This document shows, in pieces, positions 1 through 6,876 of a stretch of DNA of 64,000 bases. Source of the DNA: Paraburkholderia caribensis (GTDB lineage Bacteria; Pseudomonadota; Gammaproteobacteria; Burkholderiales; Burkholderiaceae); assembly GCF_002902945.1 (NCBI RefSeq), contig NZ_CP026101.1:1674001-1738000 (forward strand), read 5' to 3'. The translations under genes and the position numbers were made by a program. The notes under the pieces are model-generated. The model was not told the DNA's origin. It searched no databases and was given only the letters and a program-made list of their open reading frames with translations. Position 1 is the first letter of the stretch. Every line of letters starts with the position of its first letter.

Positions 1-243
1 GCAAATAACACATACGTCTGACTGCGCCGCTGCGGCCCGGAAGCCGCGCCCGGCGTCAGATCCACGGCGGAAAACGGGGCTACAAGTTAAGCCTGTTGCG
101 CTCATCGGCCTGCCGCCATTGGCGAGGCGATGCTGCCCGCCACACGGCTTTGGGTTTTTGGCTCCGGGTGTGAAAGAACTGGCCACGGTGGTGGACAGCT
201 TGTTAAGCAGTGCAGAGTTAACGCCAACCCCAAGGAGATTGAG
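1..243. other. Leader region upstream of the peptide cluster
   Basis: No convincing gene is visible here. The stretch should contain the promoter of the following operon, but I cannot assign -35 and -10 boxes with confidence. A strong ribosome binding site, AAGGAG at 232-237, lies 6 nt before the ATG at 244, which supports translation of the short peptide gene rather than the longer frame that opens at 130. Confidence 0.5.
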
Positions 244-390
244 ATGACGACCCAAGTGCAGGTTCAGCAAGCGCAGCCGCAACAACAATCGCAGGCGCAG
301 TCGCAAACGGACAGGCAAGACGACAAGAAAATCACGGTCGTGGTCAAGCCGCGCAAGGCGCGTCCCGTCCTGATCCCGGTTCACCTGTAA
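244..390 (+). CDS. Candidate RiPP precursor peptide, 48 aa
   Basis: This is a short ORF with AAGGAG (232-237) at good spacing. The product has a Gln-rich N-terminal half (12 Gln among residues 4-25), an acidic/basic hinge (DRQDDKK, 23-29) and a hydrophobic, basic C-terminal part (residues 30-48) containing VVVKPRKARP and ending PVLIPVHL. I recognise no family. Its position as first gene before three enzymes that carry RRE-like N-terminal segments suggests a ribosomally made, modified peptide: leader about 1-29, core about 30-48. The leader/core split is a guess, since no double-Gly or other known cleavage motif is present. Lys35, Arg37, Lys38, Arg40, Pro and His47 are conceivable modification sites. 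It might instead be an unrelated small protein. Confidence 0.6.
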   Translation: MTTQVQVQQAQPQQQSQAQSQTDRQDDKKITVVVKPRKARPVLIPVHL

Positions 391-397
391 TGCAAGC

Positions 398-419
398 GCC
401 GGCACCGTTGCGTGCCGGC
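398..419 (+). promoter_or_regulatory. Intercistronic hairpin between peptide gene and first enzyme
   Basis: GCCGGCAC at 398-405 pairs perfectly with GTGCCGGC at 412-419 around a 6-nt loop. No T tract follows, so it is not a classical terminator. It starts 8 nt after the peptide stop and ends 21 nt before the next start. A hairpin here could stabilise the 3' end of a peptide mRNA or act as a partial terminator, giving more precursor than enzyme. That role is inferred. Confidence 0.7.
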
Positions 420-439
420 CACGAATGGAGGCCGTCGCG

Positions 440-1426
440 ATGGACGACATTTTTGAACCACAGGCGTTCGTGCTGGCGGGAAAGTGTCTCAGCACGTCGC
501 CCTCGCTCGTCATCGAAGACGACGAGCATCAATATGAATTTCCGGCGTCCGTCGAGGGTGAAGACGCGGCGTCGCTCATCAGCGCGCTGCGCGCCGGCGT
601 CAAGGCGGAGGAGGTGATCGCCCGCTATACGCCATACGAACAGCAAGTGTTCGACCGTCTGAAGGAACTGCAACTGGTGCGCGCGGTGAAGCCCGCGCTG
701 GCGCGCAGCGGCCTCGACGTGTTGCTCGAACTCGAAGATCTCGCCAACGACCTGCTGTATCGCACGCTCTATACGAACGTATTCTGGGAGAAGTGCGCGT
801 CCGCGAGCACGGGCGCCGACATTCCCCTTAACGTGATCCACGGAATGATCGTGGAGAACTACCATTTCCTGTTCCGCGAAAGCTATTTCGACGCGCCTGT
901 TCTGTCGTATGTCGCCAATACGGGCGTGCGGCTCTCGATGAACGAGTTCTACGCGGAAGAGTACGGGCACGACGAACTGTTGCTCAAGGCGCTGAACACG
1001 CTCGGCGTCACGCGTGAGGATCTCGCGCGCACGGTGCCGCTGCCGCAAACCATGGCGTTGTGTAACGCGCTTGCCTTCTGGGCCCATAGCGACCCGCTGT
1101 TCTTCTTTTCGACGCTCGGCATTCTCGAAGGCAAGGACATCAAGCAGGATTCCTTCCTCGACGCCGCGTATCGGATCGGCGTCGACCCCGCGCTGCTCAG
1201 GCCCGTGAAAGCGCATTCCGATATCAACCTGAACGGCGGCCACGGCAGCCTCACGCGCAAGATCTTCTCGCGCATTCCTGCCATCGCGGATGCGGACGTG
1301 CGGCGCATGCGCGCGCAAACGCATCTGTTCATCGAACTGTACGACCAGTTCTATACGGGCATCTGGGAACATTATTCGACGTCCCCGGCGCTGCTGCGCA
1401 CACTCGACGTCGACGGGGAGGCATGA
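440..1426 (+). CDS. RRE-like/heme-oxygenase-like putative diiron enzyme 1
   Basis: The product is 328 aa from the ATG at 440, which has GGAGG at 427-431 with good spacing; an in-frame ATG at 425 lacks a ribosome binding site. Residues about 5-85 read as short beta strands followed by helices ending in a KELQLVRAV-type segment, like PqqD-fold RiPP recognition elements. The rest resembles the all-helical iron-containing redox/heme-oxygenase-like (HDO) superfamily. Candidate metal ligands are E139-x-x-H142 (VENYHF), the acidic pair before H177 (EEYGHD), and H259-xxx-N-xxxx-H268. HDO enzymes use a diiron centre and O2 for N-oxygenation, C-C cleavage or desaturation, so this one plausibly modifies the upstream peptide. 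Substrate and reaction are unknown. The stop overlaps the next start. Confidence 0.7.
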   Translation: MDDIFEPQAFVLAGKCLSTSPSLVIEDDEHQYEFPASVEGEDAASLISALRAGVKAEEVIARYTPYEQQVFDRLKELQLVRAVKPALARSGLDVLLELEDLANDLLYRTLYTNVFWEKCASASTGADIPLNVIHGMIVENYHFLFRESYFDAPVLSYVANTGVRLSMNEFYAEEYGHDELLLKALNTLGVTREDLARTVPLPQTMALCNALAFWAHSDPLFFFSTLGILEGKDIKQDSFLDAAYRIGVDPALLRPVKAHSDINLNGGHGSLTRKIFSRIPAIADADVRRMRAQTHLFIELYDQFYTGIWEHYSTSPALLRTLDVDGEA

Positions 1427-2421
1427 TGCAGGCCACGACCGCAGCAGATCTTTTCGCCGCGCCGCGCTTTCGTCCCGGCGTGCAGCTGATCGAGGAGCAC
1501 CACGGCCTGACGCTCGACTATCGCGAGCAATCGTGTTCCGTCGTCGCCGACAGCCACGGCGCGCTCAAGGCGTTCGTCGATTCTCTACGGCGCGGCGACA
1601 CGTCGATTCCCGAACTGAAGCGCCGCCATCCGGAGCTTGCGTCCGAAGTCGACGGGCTGCTGGAGGAGTTTGACAGGCTCGGCCTGTTGACCGAGAGCGC
1701 GTTTCCCGAGCCTCGAGGCTGTCTGTCAGGCGAGGAGTTCTATCACCGGCTCAGAAAGTTCGCCGCCGAAACCATCGAGGCGAATTCGACATCGCGTCTG
1801 TATCAAGGCCTCTGCGATCGCACGTTGCCGAAGAGCGCGCTGATCGGCTATGCGCTCGAATACTTCTATATCGTGCGCGAGGCGCCGGGTCTGATCGCGC
1901 CGGCGCTTGCCCATGCCGAGCCCGTCAAGGTGCAGAAGCTGCTGCAGGGCTTTCTCGCCTCGGAACTGAATCACGACGACATGCTGCGGCAGTCGCTGCA
2001 AGCCGTCTCTATCCGCACCGACAATCTCGACTATCTGGTGCCGCTGCCCGCCACGTTCGCTTTGTGCGCATCGTTGGGCGTGTATGCGCGCCAGCATCCG
2101 TTGAGCTTCAAGTCGCTGCTGTTCCTGTTCGAGCAGCCGAGCGCGAGCTTTCATCTCGAGCTGGCGAACTATTGTCGCGAGACGGGCATTCCGGAAGGCT
2201 TCTGGCGTCCGATCGCCCGTCACGCGACGATCAACGACGAGTTCGACCACGAAGACATTTCGCTGAGTCTGCTTGCCGAAATCGAGGCGATCTCGCCTGA
2301 AGAGCAGATGACGGTCAGGAAGCACGTGATGCTCGCTATCGAAACCATGGTGCTGCAGGAGAACCAGATTCTCGATTTCTACGGCCGCCAGCCCGTCGCC
2401 AAACCGCGCATCTTTGCCTGA
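1426..2421 (+). CDS. RRE-like/heme-oxygenase-like protein 2, first metal motif absent
   Basis: The product is 331 aa. The upstream stop and this ATG share a base (TGATG), and GGAGG at 1417-1421 precedes it; an ATG at 1423 is the alternative. Residues about 9-91 (RFRPGVQLIEE through DRLGLLTES) are the most PqqD-like of the three RRE-like segments. The C-terminal part is HDO-like, with E180-x-x-H183 (SELNHDD) and H266-xxx-N270-xxxx-H275 retained. Where paralogues 1 and 3 have E-x-Y-H, this protein has LEYFY, so the first-helix Glu/His ligand pair seems lost. It may therefore be a pseudoenzyme or scaffold, or bind metal differently. That is an alignment by eye. Confidence 0.7.
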   Translation: MQATTAADLFAAPRFRPGVQLIEEHHGLTLDYREQSCSVVADSHGALKAFVDSLRRGDTSIPELKRRHPELASEVDGLLEEFDRLGLLTESAFPEPRGCLSGEEFYHRLRKFAAETIEANSTSRLYQGLCDRTLPKSALIGYALEYFYIVREAPGLIAPALAHAEPVKVQKLLQGFLASELNHDDMLRQSLQAVSIRTDNLDYLVPLPATFALCASLGVYARQHPLSFKSLLFLFEQPSASFHLELANYCRETGIPEGFWRPIARHATINDEFDHEDISLSLLAEIEAISPEEQMTVRKHVMLAIETMVLQENQILDFYGRQPVAKPRIFA

Positions 2422-2429
2422 GAGCCGTC

Positions 2430-3932
2430 ATGGAACGCTGGGATATCGATCGATACAGACGGCCGGCGCTGGTGCCGTGCGAGCTGTCGGCGGGCATCGA
2501 GGGACTGACGATCGGCGTAGGTGACGATGCCGTCGACCTGTCCTTCGAAGGCGTCGGGCGCGACGAGGTGGCCGAGGTGGTCACGCAACTGATGCGGCCT
2601 TCATCCGATGTCTGGATGCGGCTCAACGAAGGCGCGTGCCCAGCGTGGATTCGCACCCTGACGGTGCAGCTGGATGCGCTGTCGCTGATCGAAGAGACGG
2701 ATAGCGGCATCGACAGCGTCAGGTCGGATGCGCAGCATGCGATGGCGTTGTGTCGCGACGTCGCGAAGCGCCTCGCCGCTGTTGTCGGGCGCCGGCCTGG
2801 GATGTATCGGGAGGTGCTGGGCGTCGTCCATCATATGCTCACGAACGACGCCCCCAATCGCGACACGACGCCTGGCGCGTTCCCGTTTTCGGGCAAGGAG
2901 AGCGGGCCGTTCGCCGGCAACTTCGCGCTTCAGTCGCTTCATTTTCAGGTGGCGTATGCGCGGCAGAACGCGCCCGAACTCCTGCTCGCGTGGCAGCACA
3001 TGCTCGGCGAAGTGTTCCGCCAGGCGGGCTGGCATCCAGCGGTAGCCATTCCGGACGATGCGCCGCTTCAACATTTGCACAGCGCCGCATCGCTCGATTC
3101 CCTCGATCTCGAAATGTATCTGCTGTCGTTCGCGCATTTCGTCGAGATCGCACCTTTGCGGGTCGGCAGGCGCATGACGTCGGCGGATACGGAGCGTTTG
3201 CGCGAACCCTGCAGCGGTCTCGCGCTCGCCGCCCGCGCGGAGCGCCTGTTGCTCGGCGCGCTCGATCGACTGGGCAGCAACGCGTTTGCTTCGGCCGTGC
3301 TCGCGAGCCGGGAAATCACGCCGCTCGTGAAGGGGCTGTACGTCGAGCAGTATCACGTGACCGACCGCTTCGTCGAAATACTTGGGCCGCTGCTGTCGCG
3401 CCGCCTCAAACGCAATCTGCGCGCGCGGCTCTTTCAGTACTTCCAGGAAGAGTACGGTCACGAAGCGTTCGAACTCGCCACCTGCGTCGCGCTCGGCATG
3501 AACGAAGCCGAGGTGCGCGCCTCCGTACCGCTGCCGCTGACCGCGCTCTATATCGACGCGTACACGGTTCTCGCGCATCGCCTGCCCACCGCCTTCTTTA
3601 CGTCGATCATGGTCACGGAAGGTCTGCGCGACCAGCACAGCCCCGTTCACGAGCACATTGCCGGGCTGGTCGAAAGCGCGCTGCATGCGGGCGACATCGT
3701 CGCAAAGCACGGCGAGACGAACGACGAACTGAATCATCCGAGCCTGTCGCGCCTGTTCCTCGCCGACGTTGCGCACGTGAGCGCGGCGGAGCAGCGCTAT
3801 AGCCTCGAAGCGGCGCTCTTCATGCTCGAAGTGAACATGCGGCAACTGGAGTCGGTCGCGTTCTTTTACGGCGATCAGACGCGGCTCCAGTTTCATGGGC
3901 TGCGCGAAGGCAGGAGGCCGCTTGAAATCTGA
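2430..3932 (+). CDS. RRE-like/heme-oxygenase-like putative diiron enzyme 3, long form
   Basis: The product is 500 aa, about 170 longer than its two paralogues, and starts 8 nt after the previous stop. Residues about 7-90 again read as strands plus helices ending LDALSLIEE, an RRE-like segment. Residues about 100-270 form an extra helical region of unknown type, perhaps a degenerate second HDO domain. Residues about 280-490 are HDO-like, with a full ligand set: E306-x-x-H309 (VEQYHV), E340/E341 with H344 (EEYGHE) and H427-xxx-N431-xxxx-H436. It probably works with the two preceding proteins on the same peptide. The 3' end overlaps the aminotransferase gene, consistent with one transcript. Confidence 0.7.
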   Translation: MERWDIDRYRRPALVPCELSAGIEGLTIGVGDDAVDLSFEGVGRDEVAEVVTQLMRPSSDVWMRLNEGACPAWIRTLTVQLDALSLIEETDSGIDSVRSDAQHAMALCRDVAKRLAAVVGRRPGMYREVLGVVHHMLTNDAPNRDTTPGAFPFSGKESGPFAGNFALQSLHFQVAYARQNAPELLLAWQHMLGEVFRQAGWHPAVAIPDDAPLQHLHSAASLDSLDLEMYLLSFAHFVEIAPLRVGRRMTSADTERLREPCSGLALAARAERLLLGALDRLGSNAFASAVLASREITPLVKGLYVEQYHVTDRFVEILGPLLSRRLKRNLRARLFQYFQEEYGHEAFELATCVALGMNEAEVRASVPLPLTALYIDAYTVLAHRLPTAFFTSIMVTEGLRDQHSPVHEHIAGLVESALHAGDIVAKHGETNDELNHPSLSRLFLADVAHVSAAEQRYSLEAALFMLEVNMRQLESVAFFYGDQTRLQFHGLREGRRPLEI

Positions 3933-5205
3933 CGACGCGCTCGACGAATCAGACCAACGCGGGGTTGAGCGCACTGAGCGCTTCGACTCCGTGAATCCCT
4001 ATTGGGAAAGGTTCCTCGACGAAGCGGGCCTCGACATGACGGGCGCGCGCGGCGACGGCTGTTATGTCGAAACAGCCGACGGCCGCGTGTTGCTCGATTG
4101 CCTCGCGGGCTTTGGCACGGCGAATCTCGGGCACGCGCATGCGGCGCTGCTCGCGCGCTTTGCCGACGCGCTTCAGCGCACGTCGATAAACGTGTTTCCG
4201 TTCGAATGCGCCGAATCTCAACTCGCGCTCGCCAATAAATTACTCACGCTCAGCGGCCAGCGCTTCCAGAAAGTGTTCTTCGCGACCACGGGCGCGGAGG
4301 CCGTCGAAAGCGCCGTGAAATTCGCGATGACGAGCACGGGGCGCACCGACGTGGTCGCCTTCCGCGACAGCTTCCACGGCCTGTCGATGTTTTCGTCATT
4401 CATGACGGGCAATCCGTTCTGGACGGAAGGGCTGCGCTGGAGGCCGGGCAACGTCCATCACGTCGACGCGCAGAACTTCGCCGCGCTCGAAGACGTACTC
4501 GCAAGCCGCAAGATCGCCGCCGTCGTGTTCGAGCCGGTGGCGGGGTCGTCGGCGGCGCAGCACTGGACGGCGCACACCGCGTCGCGTCTCGCGGCGCTGT
4601 GCCGCGAGACCGGAACGAAGCTGATCGCCGACGAGGTGTATTGCGGCCTCGGCCGTACGGGCACCTGGTTCGGCATCGACACAATCGGCATGGACGCCAG
4701 GGCACCCGAGGCATCGGTCGCGCCCGACATGCTGGTCGTATCGAAAGGGTTGACGGGCGGGTTGGTGCCGCTGTCGGCCGTGCTGATGAACGACGGCGAT
4801 TTCGACGCCGTGTTCGGCGCGCCCGGCAAGGCGAAAGTGCAGGGCTCGACCTTCGGCGGCAACCGGCTTGCGATGCAGTGCGGACTGATCGTGCTCGACC
4901 TCGTCGAACGCGGACGGCTCGTCGAGAACGCGGCTGCGATGGGCGCGCTGATCGGCGAGCGCATCGCAGCGCGTTTCGATTCGCGCGTGACCTTGCACGG
5001 CACGGGCCTTGCGCTCAGCCTCAGGCTCGACGCGCGCCTCGGCAGAAGCATGACCGACGTCTGGCTCGATCTGATCGACGGCGGCGTGCTGGCGATGCCG
5101 AATTCCGCCGCGCCGGATTCGCTGCGCCTGTCGCCGCCGCTGATTTTCGGCGTGGATGAAGTGGAAGTTCTGATCGACCGACTCGACGAGGCGCTACAGC
5201 CATGA
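3922..5205 (+). CDS. Class III PLP-dependent aminotransferase of the peptide cluster
   Basis: The fold-type I, class III aminotransferase signature is clear: a FFATTGAEAVESAVKFA cofactor-phosphate segment, the LIADEV Asp that contacts the PLP ring nitrogen, and the Schiff-base Lys in LVVSKGLTGG (K275 from the TTG start). I place the start at TTG 3922 because AGGAGG (3912-3917) lies just upstream; an ATG at 3895 has no ribosome binding site. From the TTG the gene overlaps the previous one by 11 bp. Such enzymes transaminate omega-amino groups, amino acids or amino ketones. In this operon it may act on a carbonyl produced by the HDO enzymes, or supply a small amine. Specificity cannot be read from sequence. 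Confidence 0.85.
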   Translation: MKSDDALDESDQRGVERTERFDSVNPYWERFLDEAGLDMTGARGDGCYVETADGRVLLDCLAGFGTANLGHAHAALLARFADALQRTSINVFPFECAESQLALANKLLTLSGQRFQKVFFATTGAEAVESAVKFAMTSTGRTDVVAFRDSFHGLSMFSSFMTGNPFWTEGLRWRPGNVHHVDAQNFAALEDVLASRKIAAVVFEPVAGSSAAQHWTAHTASRLAALCRETGTKLIADEVYCGLGRTGTWFGIDTIGMDARAPEASVAPDMLVVSKGLTGGLVPLSAVLMNDGDFDAVFGAPGKAKVQGSTFGGNRLAMQCGLIVLDLVERGRLVENAAAMGALIGERIAARFDSRVTLHGTGLALSLRLDARLGRSMTDVWLDLIDGGVLAMPNSAAPDSLRLSPPLIFGVDEVEVLIDRLDEALQP

Positions 5206-6284
5206 ATGCGAACAATCCGAAGCAGAAGGAGGGCGCCGGCTACGCTGCGCTGCTCGTGGCGCTCTGCTGGTGGGGCCTGATGCCGCTGTATTACTGGCAT
5301 CTGAAGGCGGTGAGCGCGCCGGAGATGCTCGCGCATCGCGTGTTCTGGTCGTTCGTCGTGCTGTCGGCCGTGATTGCGCTCAAGCCCGCGCTACGGCAAC
5401 AGATGGGCGACTGGCGATCGTTCGCGCTCGCGTTGTTGCCGGCGGTTTTGCTGTCCGCTAACTGGGTTGTGTACATCCTCGCGTCGGTGACGGGCAACGC
5501 GTTACAGGCGAGTCTCGGATACTTCCTGAATCCGCTGCTGTCGGCTGCGCTCGGCATTGTTTTTCTGAACGAGCGGCTTAACGGTCTGAAAGCGGCGGCA
5601 CTGGCGCTCGGACTTGCAGGCACCTTCGTCCAGTGCTACGCGCACGGCGGGGTGCCCGTGTTCGCCGTGATGCTCACAGTCACATTCTCGCTGCTGGGGC
5701 TCACGCGCAAAGTGTGGCCGACGCGAAACGCGATCGTCAGCACGTGGCGCGAAACCGTCGTGATGATGCCGTTCGCGCTCGGCTATTTCGGCTATCTGAG
5801 CTCGCATCATGCGCTTGCGTTCACGTCGTTGGGCGTCGACGCGTCCGTGCTGATGATGCTGGCGGGGCCGCTGACCGTCGTGCCGCTCGCGCTCTACGCC
5901 TACGCGATGCCGCTGGTTTCGCTGACGGAATCGGCCGTGATGCAATACGCGACGCCGACCGTGACGTTCATCCTCGCGCTCACGGTCTTCCATGAACGGC
6001 TGACGACCGTCGATCTGACCGGCTATGGGTTGATCTGGTGCGGTCTCGCCCTCGCGACCTATGCGTCGGTCCGGCGCCGTCCGCTTGTGCTCGCCGTCGC
6101 CGCGCCAGGCACGGCGCAGGGAACGCAAAGTGTGCAGGGCGTGCAAGGTGCGAGCGTCGCGCCACAAAACGTGTCCATTCTGGCGCCGCACAAAAAGACG
6201 CCAGCTTCCGCTGGCGTGAATAGGTTCTGGCATTCCGAGGGCCGTCCAGAACCTGAGAGACGGTGCGAGAAGTCTGACGCATAA
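5202..6284 (+). CDS. rarD: EamA-family transporter, RarD type
   Basis: This 360-aa membrane protein has about ten hydrophobic segments. Its N-terminal block (GYAALLVALCWWGLMPLYYWHLKA, shortened: ALCWWGLMPLYYW) and the EMLAHRVFWS motif are typical of the RarD subfamily of drug/metabolite transporters. The ATG overlaps the aminotransferase stop (ATGA), so the two are translationally coupled. The genetic position suggests export of, or immunity to, the cluster product, although RarD proteins are also widespread housekeeping genes. The last 65 residues or so (after VRRRP) are low-complexity, with GTQSVQGVQG-type sequence, and run over a hairpin at 6198-6217. This tail is not part of the usual fold and may come from loss of the original stop. 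Confidence 0.85.
   Translation: MNANNPKQKEGAGYAALLVALCWWGLMPLYYWHLKAVSAPEMLAHRVFWSFVVLSAVIALKPALRQQMGDWRSFALALLPAVLLSANWVVYILASVTGNALQASLGYFLNPLLSAALGIVFLNERLNGLKAAALALGLAGTFVQCYAHGGVPVFAVMLTVTFSLLGLTRKVWPTRNAIVSTWRETVVMMPFALGYFGYLSSHHALAFTSLGVDASVLMMLAGPLTVVPLALYAYAMPLVSLTESAVMQYATPTVTFILALTVFHERLTTVDLTGYGLIWCGLALATYASVRRRPLVLAVAAPGTAQGTQSVQGVQGASVAPQNVSILAPHKKTPASAGVNRFWHSEGRPEPERRCEKSDA
6192..6217 (-). terminator. Hairpin with T-run on the minus strand inside the rarD 3' end
   Basis: ACGCCAGC (6198-6205) and GCTGGCGT (6210-6217) form a perfect 8-bp stem with a 4-nt loop. Read on the minus strand it is followed by five T residues (6196-6192), the form of an intrinsic terminator, yet no minus-strand gene is visible just to the right. 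It lies within the aberrant C-terminal extension of the rarD frame. It could be a REP-like remnant instead. Confidence 0.5.
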
Positions 6285-6876
6285 GGGCGTCGAAGACCGC
6301 GTTTCAGATTTCGGCGCGTTCGATCAGGAACTCCTGTGCGCGAAATGCATGTCGCCGAGTGTAACTCCAGTTCGCAAAATGAGCTTGCAAAATATGCGAT
6401 TTAGTTGGGGTCAGATTGTTCGCTCGCGTACAAAGGCGTTTGTAAGAAAAGTCGTGACCTCAATTGTCTCGATGCGGCTTCCACGGGGCACGAGCGGCCA
6501 TTTCTGCGCCGTCGGAGCGATCCTGAAAAAGAACATATAATCAAAGGTCGCGACCGCGCCGGGCAACGGATTCCCGGCGACGTGGACGGGAGAACAATGA
6601 GCCGCGGGCGAAGCAGTGTTGGGAGGGCGGGGTTGTCGTCATCGGCGTGTCGATGGGACTTGCCTTTCTTGCATCGGATGCGCGCGCAGGTCCGCCGTCC
6701 GATCGTTCTGGCGCCGGCTGGGTGGGCTGTCCCGTCTGGGCTGGCTTTCGTTGGTTCCCCTCAAGCTTGCATCGAAAGACACGTTGTGCGGCACGCAGCG
6801 TGCCGGCAAGCCATTGCGGTTCGTGTCGCCGTTTTCATCCGGATCTCACAGGGCTCCTGAGGAGCCAGGCAATTTC
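6285..6876. other. Intergenic region before the Shango operon
   Basis: About 590 bp without a convincing gene. Frames that run through it (for example an ATG at 6597 ending at 6860) encode nothing I recognise. It includes a GGTTCTGG/CCAGAACC inverted pair just before it (6223-6253). Near its right end, GGCTCC-TGA-GGAGCC (6852-6866) is a small hairpin containing the purine-rich ribosome binding site of the next gene. Confidence 0.5.

Noticed and set aside
344..1372. Long minus-strand frame opposite the first HDO gene
   Set aside because: It mirrors the coding strand's GC-rich codon structure, has an Arg/His/Glu-rich composition and matches no family.
6405..6860. Open frame before sngA, including an ATG at 6597
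   Set aside because: No recognisable domain, poor composition and no clear ribosome binding site. The TerB gene is explained fully by the start at 6877.
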